DNA of 64,000 nt from DSCS01 sp035391585 (lineage in GTDB: Bacteria; Macinerneyibacteriota; Macinerneyibacteria; Macinerneyibacteriales; DSCS01). The notes under the pieces are model-generated. The model ran no database searches. It worked only from the letters and a program-made list of their open reading frames with translations, and was not told where the DNA came from. Positions 53,061 through 61,123 of this stretch are shown here, piece after piece. Each line of letters begins with the position of its first letter. The first letter of the stretch is position 1. The stretch is from assembly GCA_964574875.1 (NCBI GenBank), contig CAZNOX010000006.1:17547-81546 (forward strand), given 5' to 3'. The position numbers and the translations under genes were made by a program.

Positions 53061-54348
53061 GAGCTTTCTCCTTCAGGGTTTGGACAACACGGAATGAGAA
53101 GTAAAAATGGCCGCTTAAAATGAGATAGTTGAGATAAAGAGCCACAACCAGAAGAATGACGTTGGCAAACCACATGGCCATAAAGGGTGATATGACTCCC
53201 CGGTCTCCCAGGGCTTCCCCTCCGATGAGAGAGACCCAGTAGAAGACGAAGACCACGATGCTGATGACATAGGAGTAGCCTTTTTGGCGCTTCCTGGTGA
53301 TGATCCCCAGGGGAAAAGCAACAAAAGCAAAGATCAGCGGAGCAAAAGCCAGGGCGTACTTTTTATGGTATTCCACGAGGAGCTTGTTGATCTTCTGGTA
53401 TTGGTAAGAGAGGTTCTTTTTTGTGTTCTCGTAGACTTTCTCAAGGCGGGCGGCATCAGCGGAGTCGAGCCCGGCGGCCTGAAGCTGACGACGATACTCT
53501 TCAGTCTGGTTTTTCAGGGGGGTGAGCATCTTTTCGATGGACTGGATGTTCTCCCTGATCTCCCCGCCGGTCAGTTCGCGGTCCCCCTTGGTGACCCAGT
53601 CCTTTTTCGGACCGGTATCATAAGCCATGGTGATCTCATGGGTGTTGAAATCGATCTTGAAGAGTTTGGACCTGTCTTTTTTTTCAGTCTCATAGATGGA
53701 GCCGTTCTTCAGATAAAAGGTCAGTGTCCCTTCTTTGGGGTGAGAGACCAGGCGTCCGCTTTCTGCGGTGATGGTCCTGACGGAGTCATCCTCTTTTTCA
53801 TCATAGATCAGAATATTATTGAGAGCCCCCTTTTTGAAATCGACCCGCTCGATGTAGATGCGGTAGCCTTCGATCTCTTCGATGAAGGTGTTTTCGATGA
53901 TCTGGGCCGCCGGGCGCTTGATCTTGATATCGAAAAGGAGCTTTTTCGCTTCGAAATTGGCCCGGGGGATCACGGCGGTGTTGAAATAGAAGAGAAAGAG
54001 GGAGAGGAAGAGAGCCAGGACAAAGGGCCCTTTGAAGAGCCGGAAGGGATGGATCCCGCTGCTGTAACAGGCGATGATCTCCTGGTCGGCGGCCAGTTCA
54101 CCGTAAACCATGAGATACGTGACGACAATAGCCATGGGGATGGTCAGGGTCATGATGGACGGAATGATATTGGCCAGGAGCTCAAGCACCAGTGTGGTGG
54201 GGATTCCCTTGGCGATGATCAGGTCAGCGATCTCGAAGATCTTGTCCAGAATGAGCAGAAAGGTCAGGACAGCCAGATTGATAAAATAGACAGGGACCAC
54301 TTTTTTAAGGATGTAGACATTAAGGGTGGAAAGACCTTTACGCGGCAT
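53026..54348 (-). CDS. lptF: LptF/LptG family permease, LptF-like
   Basis: A 440-residue permease with the LptF/G layout: N-terminal helices (about 12-115), periplasmic domain (about 130-330) and three C-terminal helices. The periplasmic domain carries an extra charged helical insert (about 255-320) compared with the partner, which explains the length. FLLILDKIFEIADLI and PMAIVVTYLMVYGELAADQEI (in pieces) are typical starts. It leads the lptF-lptG-msbA operon. ATG 54348 has no ribosome site and sits six bases after a TATACT box. Confidence 0.87.
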   Translation of the reverse strand: MPRKGLSTLNVYILKKVVPVYFINLAVLTFLLILDKIFEIADLIIAKGIPTTLVLELLANIIPSIMTLTIPMAIVVTYLMVYGELAADQEIIACYSSGIHPFRLFKGPFVLALFLSLFLFYFNTAVIPRANFEAKKLLFDIKIKRPAAQIIENTFIEEIEGYRIYIERVDFKKGALNNILIYDEKEDDSVRTITAESGRLVSHPKEGTLTFYLKNGSIYETEKKDRSKLFKIDFNTHEITMAYDTGPKKDWVTKGDRELTGGEIRENIQSIEKMLTPLKNQTEEYRRQLQAAGLDSADAARLEKVYENTKKNLSYQYQKINKLLVEYHKKYALAFAPLIFAFVAFPLGIITRKRQKGYSYVISIVVFVFYWVSLIGGEALGDRGVISPFMAMWFANVILLVVALYLNYLILSGHFYFSFRVVQTLKEKALALFKQNRRLR

Positions 54349-54354
54349 GGAGAG

Positions 54355-54383
54355 AGTATAACGGCAAGGAGTTGAAAAGGCAA
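54355..54383 (-). promoter_or_regulatory. Promoter of lptF-lptG-msbA, leaderless layout
   Basis: On the minus strand: TTGCCT (54383-54378), 17-bp spacer, TATACT (54360-54355). ATG 54348 lies six bases beyond, where transcription should start. Confidence 0.6.
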
Positions 54384-54410
54384 GAAATTTGCAGGGAAAG
54401 GAGGCCGGAG

Positions 54411-54995
54411 TCAGGCTTTGGCGGCCCGGGCCTGTTCGGCGATGTTTTTCAAAAGCAGTTGGTTCGTATAGTCGAAAAAGTCGTAAAAATCATTCCACAC
54501 CCCTCCCTCACGCCAGCCCACCATGGAGTAGGCGATCCGGGTCTTATGGGAGGAGAGGGCATTGAGCTGGATGATGATGACAAGCCTTTTGGCGATCTCG
54601 GGATGGGGGAAGCCCAGCGGGGTATTCAGGATACGCATGACGATGAGTTCCCCGGGAAGATATCCCGTGACCTCGAAAAGAAGATGGTCGGGAGTGTCTG
54701 AATAACGGTGGTCCTGGCCCGACTCGAGGACTCCGCCCAGGGTGTACTGGATATCAGCGATGGGCGCCAGGAAGGGCTTGAACCCTCCTGAGGTGAGGGC
54801 GAAGAGGTCCCAGGCCTTCTCCAGAGGCAGTGCCAGATCCACAGCGTGACGAAGGACACGCTCTCCTGACACCGTCTGGTAATGGGCGGAGGAGACACTC
54901 TCCGGCGCGCTCCTCTTCCGTTGATTGATCAAAACGATGAGGATCAGAAAGAGAAGAATATCGGAGATCATCAGAAAGATAATGTTTGCCATCAT
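54411..54995 (-). CDS. Membrane-anchored SRPBCC (START-like) protein
   Basis: A 194-residue protein with one N-terminal helix (about 4-24) and a SRPBCC/polyketide-cyclase-like domain (about 48-190): VDLALPLEKAWDLFALTSGGFKPFLAPI, PGELIVMRI, and SMVGWREGGVWNDFYDFFDYTNQLLLKN (in pieces) fit the fold. Such domains bind hydrophobic ligands. ATG 54995 and 54992 are both possible; the second has better spacing to AAGG. The gene diverges from umuD. Confidence 0.72.
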   Translation of the reverse strand: MMANIIFLMISDILLFLILIVLINQRKRSAPESVSSAHYQTVSGERVLRHAVDLALPLEKAWDLFALTSGGFKPFLAPIADIQYTLGGVLESGQDHRYSDTPDHLLFEVTGYLPGELIVMRILNTPLGFPHPEIAKRLVIIIQLNALSSHKTRIAYSMVGWREGGVWNDFYDFFDYTNQLLLKNIAEQARAAKA

Positions 54996-55008
54996 TTCAC
55001 CTTATATT

Positions 55009-55036
55009 AGAATACGGGGGATGAGAGAAAAATCAA
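55009..55036 (-). promoter_or_regulatory. Promoter of the SRPBCC gene
   Basis: On the minus strand: TTGATT (55036-55031), 16-bp spacer, TATTCT (55014-55009), leaving a very short leader with AAGG before the start. Confidence 0.45.
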
Positions 55037-55106
55037 GTTAAAATATTGAATTGATCAAAAAAATCTCCTGCCGGAGCCGCCGGTCAGGAAAGGCGGAAAT
55101 GGAGAA

Positions 55107-55135
55107 TTGAAATCTCTCCTGAACGGGCGTATGAT
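55107..55135 (+). promoter_or_regulatory. Promoter of the umuD-SRAP-umuC operon
   Basis: TTGAAA (55107-55112), 17-bp spacer, TATGAT (55130-55135), 15 bases before ATG 55151. Confidence 0.6.
55121..55132 (+). promoter_or_regulatory. Possible LexA operator over the umuD promoter
   Basis: GAACGGGCGTAT resembles a GAAC-N4-GTTC Gram-positive-type LexA site with two mismatches in the right half. It covers the spacer end and the -10 box. Weak by sequence alone; the SOS gene content makes it plausible. Confidence 0.3.
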
Positions 55136-55150
55136 GAAAGCGGTGACCAT

Positions 55151-55591
55151 ATGGAAAAAGAACGAAAAGACGTGAATATCTATACGATGAAAAAGAACGG
55201 CGCTCCCCGGGCTACTCAGGCGACAGGCTCGGTCTCTGCGGGGTTCCCTTCCCCTGCAGATGATTATACAGAAGGGAGCCTTGACCTGAACGAGTACCTG
55301 ATCAGGCATCCGGCAGCGACTTTTTTTGTCCGGGTCCAGGGGGAGTCCATGATCAATGCCGGGATCCATTCCGGCGACCTTCTTGTGGTGGACCGCTCTC
55401 TTGAGCCGGGACATAACAAAATCGTCCTTGCCGTCCTGGACGGGGAGTTCACGGTGAAACGGCTCGTGGAAAAGCGGGGACGCCTTTATCTCTATCCGGA
55501 AAACCCCGATTACCCCCCTGTGGAGATCACCGAAGAGAAGAGTTTTGAAGTCTGGGGTGTGGTTACGGCGGTCATCCACGAGGTGCTCTGA
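55151..55591 (+). CDS. umuD: UmuD-type S24 self-cleaving protein
   Basis: A 146-residue UmuD. The cleavage site is SAGFPSP (Ala 30-Gly 31), matching the CG site in E. coli UmuD. The catalytic Ser lies in GESM and the Lys in FTVKRLV. RecA filaments trigger self-cleavage to UmuD', the subunit of DNA polymerase V. The stop overlaps the start of the SRAP gene by one base. Confidence 0.92.
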   Translation: MEKERKDVNIYTMKKNGAPRATQATGSVSAGFPSPADDYTEGSLDLNEYLIRHPAATFFVRVQGESMINAGIHSGDLLVVDRSLEPGHNKIVLAVLDGEFTVKRLVEKRGRLYLYPENPDYPPVEITEEKSFEVWGVVTAVIHEVL

Positions 55592-56232
55592 TGTGCGGCC
55601 GTTTTGCAAGAAGCGTCCCTGTCGGGAAGATCGCCGAGACGTTCGGGGCCGCAGCTGCTCAGGATATCCCGGCGTCATGGAACTGCGCTCCCGGGCAGGA
55701 GATCGCCCTTATTCTCAGCAACGGAGCCTCCTGTGTGATCCGCAGAAACTTCTGGGGTGTGATGCCTGCCTGGGGCAGGGGTCGCTTAAAACAGCCGCTG
55801 GTCAATATCCGCTCAGAGACGCTGCGGGAGAAGAGGACCTTTGACAAATTTCTCAGTGAGGGACGGTGCCTGATCCCCGCCGACGGGTTTTATGAATGGA
55901 AAACGGAGGGGAAGAGGAAACGGCCCGTATTCGTCCGTTTGCCCGGCGGAGCTCTTTTTTATATGGCCGGGATCCGGGAAAACGAGAGCGAGAAGCGGGG
56001 GTGCGCCATCATCACAGCACCGTCCGGGGAAAAGCTTGCCTCCCTCCATCACCGCATGCCGCTGATCCTTGACAGAGAAGAGAGTCTCTTATGGCTTGAC
56101 GGGGACACAGACCGTCTTCTCGCACAGGTGCGGGAGCCCGCGGAACTGCAGATGTGGCCCGTCTCGTCCTTTGTCAACGATCCCGGCCATGATTCTCCTC
56201 TCTGTGCCGTTCCCTTGAGGCCCGTCACATGA
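55591..56232 (+). CDS. SRAP (YedK/HMCES) abasic-site protein
   Basis: A 213-residue SOS-response-associated peptidase family protein. Met-Cys start (Cys 2 is the residue that links to abasic DNA after Met removal), VNIRSET, DGFYEW and LHHRMP are the conserved active-site blocks. YedK/HMCES forms a stable cross-link with abasic sites in single-stranded DNA. It lies inside the umuD-umuC operon and overlaps both. Confidence 0.93.
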   Translation: MCGRFARSVPVGKIAETFGAAAAQDIPASWNCAPGQEIALILSNGASCVIRRNFWGVMPAWGRGRLKQPLVNIRSETLREKRTFDKFLSEGRCLIPADGFYEWKTEGKRKRPVFVRLPGGALFYMAGIRENESEKRGCAIITAPSGEKLASLHHRMPLILDREESLLWLDGDTDRLLAQVREPAELQMWPVSSFVNDPGHDSPLCAVPLRPVT

Positions 56233-57497
56233 AAAACCGGCTTTTTGCCCTCGTGGACTGCAACAGTTTCTATGCCTCCTGCGAAAAGGTCTTTGCTCCG
56301 GAATGGGAGGGCCGTCCCGTGGTCATCCTGTCCAATAATGACGGATGCGTGGTCGCTCTTACGAAAGAGGCCAAAGCCCTGGGGATCACGCGTGGAGTCC
56401 CCTATTTCAAGATCCGGAATCTTCTGGAAAACCGGGGAGGGAAAGCCTTTTCATCCAATTATGCTCTCTACGGGGATATTTCAGGCCGTGTGATGACTCT
56501 TCTGGCCGGGCTTGCGCCGGAGACAGAAGTCTATTCCATTGATGAGTGTTTTCTGGATCTCACGGGGTTGAGCGAGGAGCCCCGGGCGTACGGGTTCCGG
56601 GTCAAAAGAGATGTCTGGCAGTGGACGCGGATCCCGGTCTCTGTGGGCATGGGGCCCACCAAGACTCTCGCGAAAGCGGCGAACAGGCGTGCCAAAGCCC
56701 GGGGAGAGGGTGTCTGCTGTCCTGACGGGGAGGCGGCTCTCCGGGCTCTCCTGGAAGAGACTCCCGTGGATGAGGTGTGGGGGATCGGGCCCCGTTATGC
56801 AGCCAGACTCAGGCGCCGGGACATCTTGACAGCACAGCAGCTCTCCGAGCTTCCTGACCGCTGGGTCCGTGAGAACCTCGGGGGAATAGCCGGATTGAGG
56901 GTGGTCCGCGAGTTGCGGGGGGAGTCGTGTCTGAACCTGGAGGATATCACCCCGAAGAAGGAGATCGTCTGTTCCAGGTCCTTCGGGGAACCGGTGGCCA
57001 AAAAAAAAGAGCTTGAAGAGGCTGTGGCGACTTATGCGGCCCGGGCTGCGGAGAAGCTTCGGCGGCAGGGCTCTCTGGCATCGCTTGTCACCGTCTTTTT
57101 CTATACGGACCGCTTTAAAAAAGAGATGCCGCAATACGGGAACAGCGCCTCCTTCTCTCTCAGTGAGCCCACGGATGCCACCGGAGTCCTGATCAGGACA
57201 GCTCTGATGCTTACTGGGCGCATCTTCCGGGGCGGATACGCCTATAAAAAGTGCGGAGTCCTTCTGTCCGGGATCATACCGGCAGAAGACTTCCCCCTCT
57301 CTCTTTTTCCTGCTCAGGACAGAGAGAAAGAGAGGGGGATCTCCGGCCTTCTGGACCATGTGAATGACAAGTGGGGACGGGATACACTGGCTTACGCCTC
57401 CCAGGGGACAGGAGAGCAGAAGTGGCCCATGCGGCGTCAGATGCTCTCTCCACGGTACACCACGGTCTGGAGTGAGATCCTCACCGTCCGGATATGA
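56229..57497 (+). CDS. umuC: UmuC, catalytic subunit of DNA polymerase V
   Basis: A 422-residue Y-family polymerase. LVDCNSFYASCE holds the first catalytic Asp, VYSIDECFLDL the Asp-Glu pair, and GMGPTKTLAKAANR the following helix. The C-terminal part has the little finger and the DUF4113-like end typical of UmuC. It makes error-prone synthesis past DNA lesions with UmuD'. No terminator follows before the tRNA promoter. Confidence 0.94.
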   Translation: MKNRLFALVDCNSFYASCEKVFAPEWEGRPVVILSNNDGCVVALTKEAKALGITRGVPYFKIRNLLENRGGKAFSSNYALYGDISGRVMTLLAGLAPETEVYSIDECFLDLTGLSEEPRAYGFRVKRDVWQWTRIPVSVGMGPTKTLAKAANRRAKARGEGVCCPDGEAALRALLEETPVDEVWGIGPRYAARLRRRDILTAQQLSELPDRWVRENLGGIAGLRVVRELRGESCLNLEDITPKKEIVCSRSFGEPVAKKKELEEAVATYAARAAEKLRRQGSLASLVTVFFYTDRFKKEMPQYGNSASFSLSEPTDATGVLIRTALMLTGRIFRGGYAYKKCGVLLSGIIPAEDFPLSLFPAQDREKERGISGLLDHVNDKWGRDTLAYASQGTGEQKWPMRRQMLSPRYTTVWSEILTVRI

Positions 57498-57513
57498 GAT
57501 TTTCGATTATCAC

Positions 57514-57542
57514 TTGACAGCGTTCAGGGGCTGTGCTATATT
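57514..57542 (+). promoter_or_regulatory. Strong promoter of the tRNA-Gln/tRNA-Glu unit
   Basis: TTGACA (57514-57519), 17-bp spacer, TATATT (57537-57542). Nearly consensus, placed 13 bases before tRNA-Gln(CTG). Confidence 0.8.
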
Positions 57543-57555
57543 TTGACCCGTCGAT

Positions 57556-57626
57556 TGGGGAGTCGTCTAATGGCAGGACAGCGGACTCTGACTCCGCCGG
57601 TGATGGTTCGAATCCTTCCTCCCCAG
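57556..57626 (+). tRNA. tRNA-Gln (anticodon CTG)
   Basis: A 71-base cloverleaf: acceptor TGGGGAG/CTCCCCA, anticodon stem GCGGA/TCCGC with loop CTCTGAC (anticodon 57588-57590), T arm GATGG-TTCGAAT-CCTTC with one T-T mismatch, discriminator G. CCA is not encoded. Confidence 0.93.
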
Positions 57627-57634
57627 TTTACTTT

Positions 57635-57707
57635 GGTCCCATCGTCTAGCGGCCTAGGACATCGCCCTCTCACGGCGAAGACAGGGGTTCGATTCCCCTT
57701 GGGACTG
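57635..57707 (+). tRNA. tRNA-Glu (anticodon CTC)
   Basis: A 73-base cloverleaf: acceptor GGTCCCA/TGGGACT (first pair G-T), anticodon stem TCGCC/GGCGA with loop CTCTCAC (anticodon 57669-57671), T arm AGGGG-TTCGATT-CCCCT, discriminator G. Eight bases after tRNA-Gln; co-transcribed. Confidence 0.93.
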
Positions 57708-57740
57708 TTTTCTCTGCCTCTCCGGACCAGCCGAAATCTG

Positions 57741-57768
57741 TTGACTTTCCTCAAAAGCCTCATACAAT
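57741..57768 (+). promoter_or_regulatory. Promoter of gcvT
   Basis: TTGACT (57741-57746), 16-bp spacer, TACAAT (57763-57768), about 50 bases before ATG 57819. Confidence 0.6.
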
Positions 57769-57818
57769 GGGGAAAAGATATTTTTTCACGATTTTGATGC
57801 TGACAGAAGGAGGCTTTT

Positions 57819-58928
57819 ATGAAAAAGACGGCATTAAATGAGATCCATAAGGAATCCGGCGGGAAGATGGTGGACTTTCTGGGATGGGAGATGCCCGTTC
57901 AATACAGCAAGGGAACCATCGCGGAACATCTGGCTGTAAGACACCATGTGGGCCTGTTTGATGTATCACACATGGGCCAGTTTGAACTCAAGGGCCGGGA
58001 TGCTTTGGCCCTCATCCAGAAACTCATCACCAATAATGCAGAAAAGCTGGATCTTTTCCAGGTGCTGTATACCCCCATGTGCTACGAAAACGGGACCATC
58101 GTCGATGATGTCCTCTGTTACCGTTTGGGACAGGATCATTTCTATATGGTGGTCAATGCATCCAATATCGATAAAGACTGGGAATGGGTCCGCAAGAACG
58201 CCCGGGGGATGGATCTGGATGTTTTGAAGAACTTTTCCGACGAGGTCTCCCTTCTGGCTCTGCAGGGGCCCGATGCTGAAAAGACTCTTCAGAAGCTGGT
58301 CAGTGAAGATCTGAAAAAGCTGCCGTTTTTCTATCTGCTCAGAGAGACATCCGTGGGCGGTATTGCCGTCCCCATGGTCTCCCGGACAGGATACACAGGC
58401 GAGGACGGCTTTGAGATCATGGTCCCCGACAGCCATGCACCGGCTCTCTGGAAAAAACTCATGGAGGCCGGCGCGGAGTTCGGAATCGAACCCTGCGGCC
58501 TGGGCGCCAGGGACACCCTGCGTTTTGAAGCGAAACTGCCTCTTTACGGGAATGATATCGATGATACCACCACTCCCGTGGAGGCCGTCCTGAAGTTCTT
58601 CATCGATCCCGGGAAAGACGATTTCAACGGGAAAGAGGTCATCACCGCACAGATCGAAGAGGGGACCACACGGCTGATCCGGGGTTTTGAAATGGTGGAC
58701 AAGGGGATCCCCCGTCATGGAATGGAGATCTATTCTCCCGACAACACAAGGATCGGGTATGTCACCAGCGGCACCTATGCTCCTTTCCTGGAGAAGAATC
58801 TGGGATTGGGATATATCGACAAGCCCTATCATAAGATGGGCCAGGAGATCCTCATCGATGTCCGCGGAAAGATGAAAAAAGCCGTTATTGTCAAGACCCC
58901 CTTCTACACCAAGGCCTACAAGTCCTGA
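57819..58928 (+). CDS. gcvT: Aminomethyltransferase GcvT (glycine cleavage T protein)
   Basis: A 369-residue GcvT. Typical blocks are GWEMPVQY, GLFDVSHMGQ, LYTPMCYENGTIVDD, LALQGPDAEK, SRTGYTGEDGFEI and GLGARDTLR with the folate-binding residues. It moves the aminomethyl carbon from H protein to tetrahydrofolate. AGAAGGAGG precedes the ATG. The gene stands alone between its own promoter and a strong terminator; gcvH and gcvP must be elsewhere. Confidence 0.94.
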   Translation: MKKTALNEIHKESGGKMVDFLGWEMPVQYSKGTIAEHLAVRHHVGLFDVSHMGQFELKGRDALALIQKLITNNAEKLDLFQVLYTPMCYENGTIVDDVLCYRLGQDHFYMVVNASNIDKDWEWVRKNARGMDLDVLKNFSDEVSLLALQGPDAEKTLQKLVSEDLKKLPFFYLLRETSVGGIAVPMVSRTGYTGEDGFEIMVPDSHAPALWKKLMEAGAEFGIEPCGLGARDTLRFEAKLPLYGNDIDDTTTPVEAVLKFFIDPGKDDFNGKEVITAQIEEGTTRLIRGFEMVDKGIPRHGMEIYSPDNTRIGYVTSGTYAPFLEKNLGLGYIDKPYHKMGQEILIDVRGKMKKAVIVKTPFYTKAYKS

Positions 58929-58939
58929 ATCCGCGTCAG

Positions 58940-58965
58940 GGGAGGGAGTCTCTCCCTCCCTTTTT
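58940..58965 (+). terminator. Terminator after gcvT
   Basis: Nine-base-pair stem GGGAGGGAG/CTCCCTCCC with a three-base loop, followed by five T. Confidence 0.88.
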
Positions 58966-58977
58966 CAAATTTTTTCC

Positions 58978-59006
58978 TTGCAAAAAAAATGAAGATGTGC
59001 TATAAA
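58978..59006 (+). promoter_or_regulatory. Promoter of groES-groEL
   Basis: TTGCAA (58978-58983), 17-bp spacer, TATAAA (59001-59006). The expected start lies inside the CIRCE element. Confidence 0.75.
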
Positions 59007-59009
59007 ATA

Positions 59010-59036
59010 TTAGCACTCACCAAGAGTGAGTGCTAA
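59010..59036 (+). promoter_or_regulatory. CIRCE operator for HrcA
   Basis: Perfect TTAGCACTC-N9-GAGTGCTAA inverted repeat right after the -10 box. HrcA binds CIRCE to repress chaperone genes until heat shock. hrcA is not in the window. Confidence 0.97.
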
Positions 59037-59082
59037 TAGGATTTTAGGGACACTTGCATAGTGTAAACGAAAGGAGATGGTT

Positions 59083-59358
59083 ATGAAAGTCATGCCTTTG
59101 GAAGAACGTGTTCTGGTGAAGGTAGAATTGACCCAGGAAAAGACAAAAAGCGGAATTTACCTGCCCGATACCGCCAAAGAGAAAACACAGCAGGGAGAAG
59201 TTGTCGAAGTGGGCACTTCCGAAGATTTCAATAAGATGGGCATCAAAAAGGGCGTCAAGGTCATTTTTGCAAAATATGCCGGGACTGAGATCAAGATCGA
59301 CAACGAGGATTATCTGATCCTGAACAAGACAGATGTCCTGGCGAAGATCGAACAGTAA
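59083..59358 (+). CDS. groES: Co-chaperonin GroES
   Basis: A 91-residue GroES from ATG 59083; the ATG at 59077 touches the AAAGGAG ribosome site. MPLEERVLVKVE, KSGIYLPDTAKEK with the mobile loop, and YLILNKTDVLAKIE at the end are typical. It caps the GroEL ring. Transcribed with groEL under CIRCE control. Confidence 0.96.
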   Translation: MKVMPLEERVLVKVELTQEKTKSGIYLPDTAKEKTQQGEVVEVGTSEDFNKMGIKKGVKVIFAKYAGTEIKIDNEDYLILNKTDVLAKIEQ

Positions 59359-59376
59359 TAACGAAGGAGGTTTCGT

Positions 59377-61014
59377 ATGGCTAAACAAGTACTTTACAAT
59401 GAAGAAGCCCGCCAGGCGCTCCTGCGCGGCGTGGATAAGCTGGCCAACACCGTTAAAGTGACATTGGGCCCCAAAGGGCGCAATGTCGTCATAGAGAAAA
59501 AATTCGGGTCTCCTTTAGTGACCAACGACGGCGTCACCATCGCAAAAGAGATCGACCTGGAAGATCCCATTGAGAATATCGGCGCTCAGATGGTCAAGGA
59601 AGTAGCCACGAAGACCCATGATGTGGCCGGAGACGGCACCACTTCAGGAACAGTCCTGGCCCAGGCCATGATCCGTGAAGGGCTGAAGAATGTGACGTCC
59701 GGAGCCAATCCCATGTTCATCAAAAAGGGGATCACAAAAGCCGTGGAAGAGGCGGTGAAGGCCGTCAAAGAGATCAGCAAGGAAGTCTCCTCCAAGGGGA
59801 ATATCGCCCAGGTGGCCACGATCTCAGCGAATAATGATCCTGAGATCGGGGATCTCATCGCCGAAGCCATGGATAAAGTGGGCAAAGACGGTGTCATCAC
59901 CGTGGAAGATGCCAAAGGGATGGACACTCATCTCACCGTGGTGGAAGGCATGCAGTTCGACCGCGGGTACATCTCTCCCTATTTTATTACAGACAGCGAG
60001 AAGATGACCGCCGAACTTGAAGAGCCTTTTATCCTTATCCATGATAAGAAGATCTCTGCCATGAAAGACCTGCTGCCGGTCCTGGAAAAGATCGTGCAGA
60101 CAGGCAAACCCCTTCTGATCATTGCTGAAGACATCGAAGGGGAGGCCCTGGCCACTCTTGTGGTGAACAAGCTCCGCGGAACGCTCAATGTCTCTGCTGT
60201 GAAAGCCCCGGGTTTCGGCGACAGACGGAAAGCCATGCTTGAGGATATCGCTGTCCTCACCGGCGGACGGGTCATCACCGAAGACATCGGCCTGAAACTG
60301 GAACATGCCACCATGGAAGACCTTGGCCAGGCCAAAAAGATCAAGATCGACAAGGAAAACACCACCATCGTCGACGGCTACGGAGCCGAAGATGCCGTGA
60401 AAGCCCGGGTGAAACAGATCGAGGCGCAGTATGAAGAATCCACGTCGGATTACGATAAAGAAAAACTTTTGGAACGCAAAGCCAAGCTGGCCGGCGGCGT
60501 GGCTGTCATCAATGTGGGCGCTGCCACTGAAGTGGAGATGAAGGAAAAGAAAGCCCGTGTCGAGGATGCTCTTGCTGCCACAAAAGCCGCTGTGGACGAA
60601 GGTGTCGTTCCCGGAGGAGGCACGACTCTTCTCAAGTGTATCCCCAAGCTGGAAGAGCTGGCGAAAAAGGAAGAGGGGGATGTCCGGACAGGGATCGAGA
60701 TCGTTCTCAAAGCCATCGAAGCTCCCGCCCGTCAGATCGTGGCCAATGCCGGCCTGGAAGGCGCCGTTGTCGTGGAACGCCTGAAGAAGTCCAAGGATGC
60801 TGAAGGCTTCAATGCCGCTACAGGCAAATTTGAAAACCTTCTGGAAGCCGGAATCATCGATCCGACGAAGGTCGTCCGTTCCTCTCTCCAGAATGCCGCT
60901 TCGGCTGCTTCTATGCTTCTCACCACAGAAGCTGTGGTCTATGAAGTCCCTGAAAAGGACAAACCCGCAGCTCCCGATATGGGCGGCGGAATGCCCGGAA
61001 TGGGAATGTACTGA
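59377..61014 (+). CDS. groEL: Chaperonin GroEL
   Basis: A 545-residue GroEL. KVTLGPKGRNVVIEKKFG, TNDGVTIAKEIDLEDP, VAGDGTTSGTVLAQAM (ATP site), VPGGGTTLL and a GGMPGMGMY tail are present. The usual TTTAT ATP motif reads GDGTTSG here. ACGAAGGAGG precedes the ATG. A strong terminator follows. Confidence 0.97.
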   Translation: MAKQVLYNEEARQALLRGVDKLANTVKVTLGPKGRNVVIEKKFGSPLVTNDGVTIAKEIDLEDPIENIGAQMVKEVATKTHDVAGDGTTSGTVLAQAMIREGLKNVTSGANPMFIKKGITKAVEEAVKAVKEISKEVSSKGNIAQVATISANNDPEIGDLIAEAMDKVGKDGVITVEDAKGMDTHLTVVEGMQFDRGYISPYFITDSEKMTAELEEPFILIHDKKISAMKDLLPVLEKIVQTGKPLLIIAEDIEGEALATLVVNKLRGTLNVSAVKAPGFGDRRKAMLEDIAVLTGGRVITEDIGLKLEHATMEDLGQAKKIKIDKENTTIVDGYGAEDAVKARVKQIEAQYEESTSDYDKEKLLERKAKLAGGVAVINVGAATEVEMKEKKARVEDALAATKAAVDEGVVPGGGTTLLKCIPKLEELAKKEEGDVRTGIEIVLKAIEAPARQIVANAGLEGAVVVERLKKSKDAEGFNAATGKFENLLEAGIIDPTKVVRSSLQNAASAASMLLTTEAVVYEVPEKDKPAAPDMGGGMPGMGMY

Positions 61015-61020
61015 AAACGC

Positions 61021-61049
61021 AGGGCGGGGTTCTCCCCGCCCTTTTTTTT
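61021..61049 (+). terminator. Terminator after groEL
   Basis: Nine-base-pair stem AGGGCGGGG/CCCCGCCCT with a four-base loop and a long T run. Confidence 0.9.
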
Positions 61050-61060
61050 ATCAATTTTTC

Positions 61061-61089
61061 TTGACCTTCTCGTGTCCATCCCTTAGAGT
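61061..61089 (+). promoter_or_regulatory. Promoter of tldD-tldE
   Basis: TTGACC (61061-61066), 17-bp spacer, TAGAGT (61084-61089), about 35 bases before the start. Confidence 0.5.
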
Positions 61090-61123
61090 TATTTAGTAAA
61101 CCGAAATATAAGGGGTGATGGAA

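Noticed and set aside
53284..54375. A 363-codon plus-strand frame opposite lptF
   Set aside because: It is antisense to a clear LptF permease, rich in Asp/Gly from reversed hydrophobic codons, and has no ribosome site or family match.
55060..55090. E. coli-type LexA box (CTG ... CAG) upstream of umuD
   Set aside because: The only CTG and CAG pair has a 14-base spacer and is far from the promoter; the GAAC-type match at 55121 is the better, though weak, candidate.
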